Positions 27,701 through 34,621 of a DNA stretch of 45,426 nt are shown here, in pieces; within the stretch, counting starts at the first letter, position 1; every line of letters starts with the position of its first letter. The notes beneath the pieces are model-generated. The model was given only the letters and a program-made list of their open reading frames with translations, had not been told where the DNA came from and did no database searches. The DNA lies in contig DYLN01000006.1 of the NCBI GenBank assembly GCA_020722085.1, forward strand, positions 11,978-57,403. The letters are read 5' to 3'. This DNA is from Melioribacter roseus (GTDB lineage Bacteria; Bacteroidota; Ignavibacteria; Ignavibacteriales; Melioribacteraceae). The position numbers and the translations under genes are program-made.

Positions 27701-27884
27701 CTGCGCTGCCGTTGAGTCTTCTTACCGAAGATACTTTTAACGAAACTCCTTCGGAGGTTATTACCTTCCAATCGCTGACCGATTTAAAATCATCAATCTG
27801 TATGCTTTGTGAAAACGTATTCACAAATGTGAAGCAGATAAAAATCAGTATCAGTCCAATTATTTTGATATAATTTTTATTCAT
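24720..27884 (-). CDS. Secreted six-hairpin glycosidase-like protein with CBM11-like and discoidin domains
   Basis: A 1054-residue protein. Signal peptide to ...FVNTFSQ. A CBM11/CIA30-like beta domain lies at ~28-185 (IQIDDFKSVSDWKV; FSFYIKGDSPNNNLEFKL), then an F5/8-type discoidin domain at ~205-310 (EILIDLKTNREIGGLKINWS; FGRFGIAEIEVLP). A beta-sandwich (~330-590) precedes an (alpha/alpha)6-type domain (~595-960) with SYERSWIRDGALTSSALL, DSNGEFIYLIKQYF and SYWDDFWALKGL. This layout is seen in glucoamylase/debranching-like enzymes, but I cannot assign a GH number. It follows the sulfatase remnant by 3 bp and is last gene of the GH3/GH144 cluster. It is probably periplasmic or surface-exposed, as it lacks a T9SS tail. 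Confidence 0.75.
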   Translation of the reverse strand: MNKNYIKIIGLILIFICFTFVNTFSQSIQIDDFKSVSDWKVITSEGVSLKVSSVRRLNGSAVRIDYNFTKGTGYGGIQKVFPIKLPPNYKFSFYIKGDSPNNNLEFKLLDKSGENVWWVNQRNFEFPHNWQKVNIKKKHINFAWGPAQDHSLREIDKIEFTISSYNGGKGTIYIEEFYFTELPEVNLNPSQPQISTLPETPEEKYLSDDDTNTIWYPFENSEAEILIDLKTNREIGGLKINWSKDNFDVLCRIKASPDSVNWENVYEFEKSSYYSNYISLREQEAHYLKLDFTQKFGRFGIAEIEVLPAEYSENDNDFFINLSKDFPHGFFPRYFNKEASYWTVVGVDKDTKEALINEDGMIEVDKQKFSIEPFIYCGGKLITRNDVKIKQSLEQNYLPIPSVIWSNEQLKLEIKAFAGGKPNSDSKLFITYRLKNISSENKTGNLFLAVRPFQVNPYYQFLNDVGGAAKIKKIEYKKSYAVIDNNKIICTMKNADDFGASNFDNAEIVNYLAENELPNTKNITDTTGFASGTFKYKFNLSAGEEKFAALCIPFHGSEPVKDFTEKTLLKSFDETVEYWTAKLNNVTYKLPHSAEWLINSLKSNLAYILINRDNAGIQPGSRSYERSWIRDGALTSSALLKNGMTKEVKDFIEWYSKFLFDNGKVPCVVDRRGPDPVDENDSNGEFIYLIKQYFNFTKDTTFLRSKFDNIVKAVEYLEYLIALRSTNYFKENTSDSVRSLYGLLPESISHEGYSAKPMHSYWDDFWALKGLNDAVEITSTLKEHAYHKKFAEIRDEFRKNLYNSINLAVKYKKIDYIPGSAELGDFDPTSTAIAIYPCNEKENLPPKLLKNTFDKYYKFFKQREKNETDWINYTPYELRTIGAMILLNEINRAHDEMNFFFLDQRPKNWNQWAEVVWKDYRAPKFIGDMPHTWVSSEFINSMRTMFLYENEYDTSLVIGAGLYQDWIDSPEGISIEHLPSYFGDISYFVKKENEKYKVDVVLHQNENVKVILKNFNRRKMPKKVTANGIELKNFTEDSISFYVGKTPVSLEIFY

Positions 27885-27887
27885 TGT

Positions 27888-28388
27888 TCAATCCGTAAAA
27901 ATTACATTCCCTTTTCTCTTGTTTGCCTGCCAGTTCGTGGTTCTTTTCACAAGTATTTTATTGGCATTGTTTGCATTCAGCCAGTTGAAAACTTGCTTTG
28001 TCATTTTCTCGACCAGATCTTTATACTCGGGAAGGTCAATAAGGTTAAACATTTCATTAGGATCATTTTTAATGTCGTAAAGTTCATCGGTGTCCCAGAT
28101 ACCGTAATAAGTCATGTATTTATATTGAACACCTTCTTTTGCCATCTTATCCATTGCAGGTGTTTTCAGAAATGACAGCTTTCCCGTGAATCCCATAAAA
28201 TCATACCGGTGATCATCACTTAAAATAAAAATGATGTTTGGTTTTGCAGTGCCTTTGGAAGAAGGAAGCAGTTCCATTTGTGAAAACGATTTTTCTTTCA
28301 CCCCACCAAATGTATTCAGTAAAGGAACAGCGGCTGAACTTATTCCAAGCTTTTCAATAAATTTTCTCCGTGTGTAAAGCTGTTTCAT
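27888..28388 (-). pseudogene. Sulfatase remnant: internal deletion, frame kept
   Basis: The likely start is 28388, since GGAGGAA lies just before that ATG; this gives 166 residues. The N-terminus has a Tat-like leader (TRRKFIEKLGISSAAVPLL) and the first sulfatase strand with its metal aspartates (PNIIFILSDDHRYDFMGFTG), then LKTPAMDKMAKEGV. At about residue 87 (near 28128) it jumps to QYKYMTYYGIWDTDELYDIK and NDPNEMFNLID, which is normally near the C-terminus of a ~450-520-residue S1 sulfatase. The formylglycine motif CxPxR and the middle ~300 residues are missing, so it cannot be an active sulfatase. The reading frame is intact across the join. It is spaced tightly (14 bp and 3 bp) between GH3 and the six-hairpin gene. 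Confidence 0.85.
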
Positions 28389-28402
28389 TTGTTCCTCCAT
28401 TC

Positions 28403-30652
28403 TTATTGAATTACTTCAAACGAAGTCGAAATTAAATCGGCAGAATTTCCTCCTATCATTACATAAAATCTGCCGGGTTCTACAACTTTTTTCAACTCCG
28501 CATTTAAGAATGAGAGCATATCGGATGTGATCCTAAAACTTACGGTTCTCTTCTCACCGGCTTTAAGTTTTATTTTCTGAAAACCTTTTAATTCTTTAAC
28601 CGGAAGAGTAACACTTGCAAATTCGTCCTGAACATATAACTGAACGACTTCTTCGCCGTCAACATTTCCCATATTAGCAACGTCCACAAAAACGTAAAGT
28701 GAATCATTGGCTGAAATATTTGGTTTATCTACGCGAATATCAGAATAATTAAATGTGGTATAGCTCAAGCCAAAACCGAACGGATAAAGAGGTGTGCTTG
28801 GAGAATCAATGTATCTCGATGTATACTTTTCATCATCCACAGCCGGTCTGCCGGTACTTTTTTGATAATAGTAAATCGGTATCTGTCCGGTAGATCTTGG
28901 AAAAGTAACAGGAAGTTTACCGGAAGGATTGAATTCGCCAAACAAGACTTGAGCAACAGCGTTACCCGCTTGGTTTCCAAGATACCACGCTTCAACGATT
29001 GCCGGTATATTTTCTGAAATCCAGTTTATTGTTAAAGGTCTTCCGTTCATTAAAACAACTACAAGAGGAATGGCTGATTGGCTGAATGCCTGGTTGGTTG
29101 AATGAGCTGCATAGCACACCTCATATATTTTTTTAATTAACTTTTCTTGAACGCCGGGCAAATTTAGATTGGTTTTGCTTGCTGCCTCTCCAATCATTTC
29201 TCTGGATTCGCCTGCTACAAAAACCACAGCATCGGATTGTTTTACAATTTTTACTGCTTCTTCAAATCCTGAGGTATCGCTGTCATTAATGCCGCAGCCC
29301 TTTGCATAATTTACTTTTATTTTTTCCCCGAGAAGATTTCTAATTCCCTCCACAACAGTGACAGCATCTTCGGGTTTACCTGCTGCCGACCATGATCCAA
29401 GCATATCATTCGGACTGTCTGCCAGCGGACCAATAACAGCTATCGATTTAATTTCTTTTTTCAGCGGGAGTAAATTGTTTTCATTTTTTAAAAGTACAAT
29501 TGATTCCCTTGCAAGCTGCAATGCAACACTGTCTTTATACTTTTGCGAAGGAACATTTTTCTTAAAGTATTCTGTGTCAATATAAGGATTTTCAAAGAGA
29601 CCGAGTTTAAATTTCATTCTCAAAACATTACGAACCGATTTATTAATTTGCTCTTCGGTTATCAATCCTTCTTCTACAAGATTTTTAAGATTGGGCGAAT
29701 AAACATTTCCATCAATAGTATCGCCTACCATATCAATGTCAACACCGGCAGTGAAAGATTTTAAGGCGGCTTCTTTTTTATCTTTTGCAAAACGATGATT
29801 AACCAGCTCACCAATGGAATTATAGTCACTTATTACAACGCCATCCCATTCCCACTCATTTCTTAAAATTTGGGTTAAAGTATAATAATTTGCGGAAGCA
29901 GGGATGCCGTTAAGATCGTTAAAAGCACTCATAATTGATGCGGCACCGCTTTTAACTGCAGCATAAAATGGAGGGAGATAAACACTGCGGAGGGTTCTAT
30001 CGGAAATATCCACAGTATTATAGTCTCTGCCTCCTTCAGCGCCTCCGTAAGCAACATAATGTTTAGCACACGCAGCAATTTTAGTTTTGTCTTTCAAGTC
30101 ATCGCCTTGAAAACCTTTTACTCTTGCTGCTGCCATAACACTTCCCAAATAAGGATCCTCGCCAGCACCCTCCATAATTCTTCCCCATCTTGGGTCTCGG
30201 GCAATATCGACCATTGGCGCATAAGTCCAGTGTGTTCCGGCTGAAGCTGCTTCAAATGCTGCAATTTCACATGCTTTCCGAACAAGAGTTGGATTCCAGC
30301 TCGAAGCCTCAGCAAGGGGAATCGGAAAAATTGTGTTGTAGCCGTGTATTATGTCGTTTGCAAATAAAAGAGGGATTCCCAATCTTGTTTCTTCAACAGC
30401 AATCTTTTGTATCCTGTTTGATTCTTTGGCTCCGCGGATACCGATTAAAATAGAACCAACTTTTCCTTCTCTTATCAGATTCTCTTCATCTTTATCAACG
30501 CCAACAATTTGCACAAGCTGCCCAATTTTTTCATCCAATGTCATTTTGGATAAAAGCTCGTCTATTTTAGCATCGTATTGCTGCTGCGCGAAGGAAAAAA
30601 CAAAAAGCGGGTAGATAATAAACGTATAAACAATAAAAGAAATTTTTTTCAT
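28403..30652 (-). CDS. GH3 beta-glucosidase, exported
   Basis: I start it at MKKISFIVYTFIIYPLFVFS (30652), 749 residues, because this gives a clean signal peptide; an in-frame ATG nine codons earlier is possible. The GH3 N-barrel shows MTLDEKIGQLVQ, PIPLAEASSWNP, GRIMEGAGEDPYLGSVMA, ACAKHYVAYGGAEGGRDYN and the nucleophile in DGVVISDYNS (Asp276). The alpha/beta sandwich (SIAVIGPLADSPNDMLGSWS; FVAGESREMIGEAASK) and a C-terminal FnIII domain (GEEVVQLYVQDEFASVTLPV) follow. The layout is that of BglX. Beside two GH144 genes it probably cleaves beta-1,2-gluco-oligosaccharides such as sophorose. Around residues 515-531 it has an extra low-complexity insert (AAHSTNQAFSQSAIP) where relatives read straight into VVVVLMNGRPL. 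Confidence 0.93.
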   Translation of the reverse strand: MKKISFIVYTFIIYPLFVFSFAQQQYDAKIDELLSKMTLDEKIGQLVQIVGVDKDEENLIREGKVGSILIGIRGAKESNRIQKIAVEETRLGIPLLFANDIIHGYNTIFPIPLAEASSWNPTLVRKACEIAAFEAASAGTHWTYAPMVDIARDPRWGRIMEGAGEDPYLGSVMAAARVKGFQGDDLKDKTKIAACAKHYVAYGGAEGGRDYNTVDISDRTLRSVYLPPFYAAVKSGAASIMSAFNDLNGIPASANYYTLTQILRNEWEWDGVVISDYNSIGELVNHRFAKDKKEAALKSFTAGVDIDMVGDTIDGNVYSPNLKNLVEEGLITEEQINKSVRNVLRMKFKLGLFENPYIDTEYFKKNVPSQKYKDSVALQLARESIVLLKNENNLLPLKKEIKSIAVIGPLADSPNDMLGSWSAAGKPEDAVTVVEGIRNLLGEKIKVNYAKGCGINDSDTSGFEEAVKIVKQSDAVVFVAGESREMIGEAASKTNLNLPGVQEKLIKKIYEVCYAAHSTNQAFSQSAIPLVVVLMNGRPLTINWISENIPAIVEAWYLGNQAGNAVAQVLFGEFNPSGKLPVTFPRSTGQIPIYYYQKSTGRPAVDDEKYTSRYIDSPSTPLYPFGFGLSYTTFNYSDIRVDKPNISANDSLYVFVDVANMGNVDGEEVVQLYVQDEFASVTLPVKELKGFQKIKLKAGEKRTVSFRITSDMLSFLNAELKKVVEPGRFYVMIGGNSADLISTSFEVIQ
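29071..29104. repeat. Quasi-tandem TGGYTGA(A)T repeat inside the GH3 gene
   Basis: The plus strand reads TGGCTGATTGGCTGAAT, GCC, TGGTTGGTTGAAT: repeated 8-9-base units inside coding DNA. On the minus strand it encodes HSTNQAFSQSAIP, an insert not expected in GH3 enzymes between the Rossmann strands before VVVLMNGRPL. The total length keeps the frame. Confidence 0.55.
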
Positions 30653-30685
30653 GTGCGTATATAAAAAGTAAAAGTGCATAAAAAT

Positions 30686-32035
30686 TTATTTTGTATTTTG
30701 CTTTGTAAAGCCCAGCTTCTGCAATCCATTTACAACGATAGGATCTTTCATAAAATATTTCCAGACGAAGCCATTATAATAGTTTTCAATCATCAGAACT
30801 ATCGGTCCTTCATCTAAACCTAAATAATCTTTATCATACCAATTAACGGTCGGATTAAATGCATCGTAAAGTCCGTACCGGCCCCACAATCCTCGTGAAC
30901 CATATTTTTCTCTGATATTTATTAAAGTAGGAATACAAATTTCTGGCGCAAACGGGATTGAAGCTGCTACAGAATAAGGAGCTAAGGTACCGTCGTCAAA
31001 TGTTGAATCTGGACCAGATGTACCCCTTGCAGAATAACCCCAAAATTTCTTTTCATCAAAGTTATATTTGCTGCCAGGCCCGTCGGATGCACTTAGTCCC
31101 CAAGTCAGACTGTCATAACCGGTCCATCCGTTTGGATTTTCAATTGCATATTGTCTTTGAACGTACGTCGCTCTTCTTGAATTTTCAAAATAATCTATCC
31201 CTTTTACTTTCATATATGAGTCCGTCCAATTTCTCATATCCAAAAAAATCATGGAAAACTGATGAACAAACAACGCCGGAAAAACAACATGTCCTAATCC
31301 TTCATAAGGTTCTTTCCATTTGTAATAACTCAGCCAGGTTTCGTATCCCTTTTCAACATTCTGCATATCCATTCCTGCTGCAATTATATATAAAAACAAT
31401 GCTTCGGTATATCCCCACCATCCAAGTTTGTTAAAACCATTTTTAGATTCCCATCCCAACGAAATAGTGAACGGATACTGTGGTGAATCTTTTAAGGTAA
31501 ACCATTCCCAATCTGCTCTGTTTAATAACTGTTCCGATAACTTGCGTACCTGGGTTTCTTCTTGTGAGGACTGATTATAAAACTGTCGGGCAAAAATAAA
31601 ACTACAAAACAGAAGTCCCGAATCAATTGAAGAAAGTTCGCTATTCCAAAATCTTTTTCCGGTATTCATATCGAGGAAGTGATAATAAAAACCTTTATAG
31701 CCCGTTGCAAGAGAATCCAGCGATTGGTCAGAATTCCAAAAAAACCTTAAAGCTGCAAGGGTAAGATCAATTGCTTTTTCTCTTTCGATCCATCCTTTTT
31801 CGGATGCCAGCGCCCATATTGGAATTGCAAAAGCAACAGCAGCAATAGACGCAGGTGAATCTTTTGTGCTTCTATCTTTAACAAGACCATTATCGGGATT
31901 AATTTCGTTAATAAAATAAAGGAATGAACGATATTGCAGAGTATCGAGGAAAGCTTTTTCACTATTGCTCAAGGTTTTTTGAGCAAAAGAAAACTGCAGT
32001 GCTGCTAGACAAAAAAGGATAAATAATTTTTTCAT
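30686..32035 (-). CDS. GH144 family endo-beta-1,2-glucanase, exported
   Basis: A 449-residue protein with a signal peptide (MKKLFILFCLAALQFSFAQ) and one domain of the GH144/glycoamylase type (PF10091 family) filling the rest. Landmarks: FLDTLQYRSFLYFINEINPDNGLVKDRS, FLDMNTGKRFWNSELSSIDS, YTEALFLYIIAAG, GLSASDGPGSKY and the closing DEGPIVLMIENYYNGFVWKYF. Characterised GH144 enzymes cut beta-1,2-glucan to short sophoro-oligosaccharides. The gene is 33 bp upstream of GH3 on the same strand, with a paralogue just upstream. Lacking a sorting domain, this copy probably works in the periplasm on imported oligomers, while the paralogue works outside; this division is inferred. Confidence 0.88.
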   Translation of the reverse strand: MKKLFILFCLAALQFSFAQKTLSNSEKAFLDTLQYRSFLYFINEINPDNGLVKDRSTKDSPASIAAVAFAIPIWALASEKGWIEREKAIDLTLAALRFFWNSDQSLDSLATGYKGFYYHFLDMNTGKRFWNSELSSIDSGLLFCSFIFARQFYNQSSQEETQVRKLSEQLLNRADWEWFTLKDSPQYPFTISLGWESKNGFNKLGWWGYTEALFLYIIAAGMDMQNVEKGYETWLSYYKWKEPYEGLGHVVFPALFVHQFSMIFLDMRNWTDSYMKVKGIDYFENSRRATYVQRQYAIENPNGWTGYDSLTWGLSASDGPGSKYNFDEKKFWGYSARGTSGPDSTFDDGTLAPYSVAASIPFAPEICIPTLINIREKYGSRGLWGRYGLYDAFNPTVNWYDKDYLGLDEGPIVLMIENYYNGFVWKYFMKDPIVVNGLQKLGFTKQNTK

Positions 32036-32096
32036 GAGATCTCTTAAATTATTATTAACCTTGTTGTATAAAAAAACAAAGAGAATATTTTTAATA

Positions 32097-34514
32097 TTAT
32101 TTCTGCAAAATCATTTTACCGGATAATACTTTATCAGCTACCTTGATTGTGCAAATATAAACTCCTGAACTAACCGGTTGGCTGAAGTTATTATCTCCAT
32201 TCCATTTTATTGTATTAATACCCGAATTGACTTTACCTTCAAATAAAGTTTTTATTCTTCTGCCAAGGATATCAAGGACATCAATTGTAACAACTTGAGA
32301 CGACGGAATAGAAAACTCAATTGTTGTTGAGGAATTAAACGGATTTGGATAGTTACCCAGTAGCTTAAAATCCGAAGGTAGTGTATTTTTTTCTTCGTCA
32401 ACACCAACGTCAGTAGAATCTGGAACAAAACCTATTGCATCCAGCATCGGTTGAATTTCGGGATTTGCCATAAAGTTTTTCCACAATAATTGAGAACGGT
32501 AATTTTCTATCATTATTATGATTGGTCCCTCGTCTATTGCGAGATAACTTTGAGCAAACCAGTTGTATTTCAAATTAAAAGCATCCTTAAAGCCGTAAGT
32601 CCCCCAAAGACTTCCGCCGTATTCATAATAAAAACTCTTCAGCGCATCCATAGATTCTTTAGGTGTATAAGGAAAAGAAGAGAGAGCCGCAGTAGGAGAT
32701 ATTGTTCCATTGTCTTTATTGCCGGAAAAATCGGGTTCATGTGCTAAATAACCAAATGGATTATCGCTTGCCGTTAATCCCCATGTATCGGAATCATAAC
32801 CGGGGAATTTATGCGGATTATCAATACAATATGCCCTGTTGATTAAAGTATGATTTCTGTTATTTATAAAATAATTTGTATAGGCATCCCGTTTACTCCG
32901 CGGATCGAAACCGAGAAAAGAATAATGAGCAAAGAAAAGCGGACCGCCGTAATCCCAGCCGACTTCTAAAGGAATTCCGTAAAACGACTTGCCGTTAACA
33001 TAATCATGACTGCTTGCCCATCCATCGTGATATAATGAAGCCGGAACCGAATGAGTTGGCGAAGCAATTGCAAGAAGATAGGTAATCATTGTTTCATTCC
33101 AGCCGATGAGCGGAAAGTTCATTTCCCACTTATAATTTGGTGACCAATGCCAGTAAAGATAATTGCCGTTGTCTTTCCTGTACCAATCCCATTCAACAGA
33201 TTCCCAAATTGAAGTTATTAAATTTCTGATTTGTTCTTCTTCAGAAGTATTTTGATTGAAGTATTGTCTTGCAGCTAATAACCCCTGAATCATATAAGCA
33301 GTTTCAACGAGATCGCCGCCGTCATCTTTAGGGCTAAACGGAATTACTTTCCCTGTAGTACCATTCATCCAATGAGGGAATGCACCGTGAAATCTATCGG
33401 CTTTTGTTGACAGGAAATTTAATATGGTCAGCATTCTTGAAACACCTTGATCTCTGGTAATAAATCCTCTTTCAATTCCAACCAATATTGCCATTACTCC
33501 AAATCCCGAGCCGCCGGTCGTAACAATTTCATCCGAGCCTAATCGTTCACGCGCCATTCCCGAAACTGGATGCGCATAATCCCAAAAATATTTGAAAGTA
33601 GCTTGCTGAACCATATCAAGCAAAACACTGTCGGGTTCCGAAGTTGTTGATGCAGTTGCTTCTTCACTTAAAAGAGACTCATTACCGCTTAAATCGTATG
33701 CAGATATTTTGTAGCTGTAAGTTTTAGGAGGGATACCAGTATTATCATTATGATATGTAGCGTTTGCAGGCTTAAAAGCAATTATTTTATATTCATTTCC
33801 ATCAGAACGGTAAATTCTGTAACCGGCAAGATCGCTTTCATTATTTTGAGTCCATTTTAAAAGTATATAACTATGATAGCCGGTTGCCGAAAAACCCGTG
33901 GGAACTGCAGGCGGAATTGTATCGATATCACTAATCGACATGATTCTGATTTCATCAATGTAAAGTGTATGAAGAATTCCATCCGGGTAATCTTGTCCAA
34001 AATAAATTGTCTTTATTTCTTTTAGGTCAGCACTGCCGGGAGAATTTATAAAAGGAGTTAACGGAATAGAAACCTTAATCCATTTATCCTCATCAATTCT
34101 ATTAATAAAACTTGATAATTTTTGTTTAGGCGTTTTTCTGTTTTGTGTATCTTCAAGAAATACTGCCGGAAGCGCGGAAGAATCAAGCCGAGCAAGTGTA
34201 AACACATAAAAAGTTATTGAATCTTTGATTGTAACATCATGCGCTATCCAGCCAGCTTCCGCAACAGCCATTCCCCAGTTGCCACCAGCAACAGATTTCC
34301 ATCTTAATCTTAAAGAATTAATTCCAGAAAATTTATAATTAATATCTACTGGAAATTTAGTCCCGTCGTGTGTAAGAGCTAAAACACTTGGATTGCTATA
34401 AAAGCCAAAGCTTGGATCATAATAAGTATTATTCGGGCTGTCGCTGAAAAAGATATAATCCTGAGCATTAACCAAGGTTTGCAAAAACAAAAATATGATA
34501 AAAAATACTTTCAT
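32097..34514 (-). CDS. T9SS-secreted GH144 enzyme with FnIII domain
   Basis: An 805-residue protein. Signal peptide to ...TLVNAQD; an N-terminal beta domain like a carbohydrate-binding module (~20-195, ending TLYIDEIRIMS); a fibronectin III domain (~200-290, PTGFSATGYHSYILLKWTQN); a GH144 domain (~297-705) with FKYFWDYAHPVSGMARER, MNGTTGKVIPFSPKDDGGDLVETAYM, WGLTASDNPFGY and DEGPIIIMIENYRSQLLWKNF; and a C-terminal T9SS sorting domain (LLGNYPNPFNSSTTIEFSIP, ~725-805). It should be released or anchored at the surface, as the first enzyme to attack polymeric beta-1,2-glucan. A 107-bp gap separates it from the GH43 gene, so an internal promoter is possible. Confidence 0.9.
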   Translation of the reverse strand: MKVFFIIFLFLQTLVNAQDYIFFSDSPNNTYYDPSFGFYSNPSVLALTHDGTKFPVDINYKFSGINSLRLRWKSVAGGNWGMAVAEAGWIAHDVTIKDSITFYVFTLARLDSSALPAVFLEDTQNRKTPKQKLSSFINRIDEDKWIKVSIPLTPFINSPGSADLKEIKTIYFGQDYPDGILHTLYIDEIRIMSISDIDTIPPAVPTGFSATGYHSYILLKWTQNNESDLAGYRIYRSDGNEYKIIAFKPANATYHNDNTGIPPKTYSYKISAYDLSGNESLLSEEATASTTSEPDSVLLDMVQQATFKYFWDYAHPVSGMARERLGSDEIVTTGGSGFGVMAILVGIERGFITRDQGVSRMLTILNFLSTKADRFHGAFPHWMNGTTGKVIPFSPKDDGGDLVETAYMIQGLLAARQYFNQNTSEEEQIRNLITSIWESVEWDWYRKDNGNYLYWHWSPNYKWEMNFPLIGWNETMITYLLAIASPTHSVPASLYHDGWASSHDYVNGKSFYGIPLEVGWDYGGPLFFAHYSFLGFDPRSKRDAYTNYFINNRNHTLINRAYCIDNPHKFPGYDSDTWGLTASDNPFGYLAHEPDFSGNKDNGTISPTAALSSFPYTPKESMDALKSFYYEYGGSLWGTYGFKDAFNLKYNWFAQSYLAIDEGPIIIMIENYRSQLLWKNFMANPEIQPMLDAIGFVPDSTDVGVDEEKNTLPSDFKLLGNYPNPFNSSTTIEFSIPSSQVVTIDVLDILGRRIKTLFEGKVNSGINTIKWNGDNNFSQPVSSGVYICTIKVADKVLSGKMILQK

Positions 34515-34621
34515 TAATCTTTACCATGTAATAGTAATATCGCACTAAATTCTTTTCTATCATCCGGCGTTTTTACCGAAGTCCGATACACATGTTTATT
34601 AAAATGAATTAGATTTACAAA

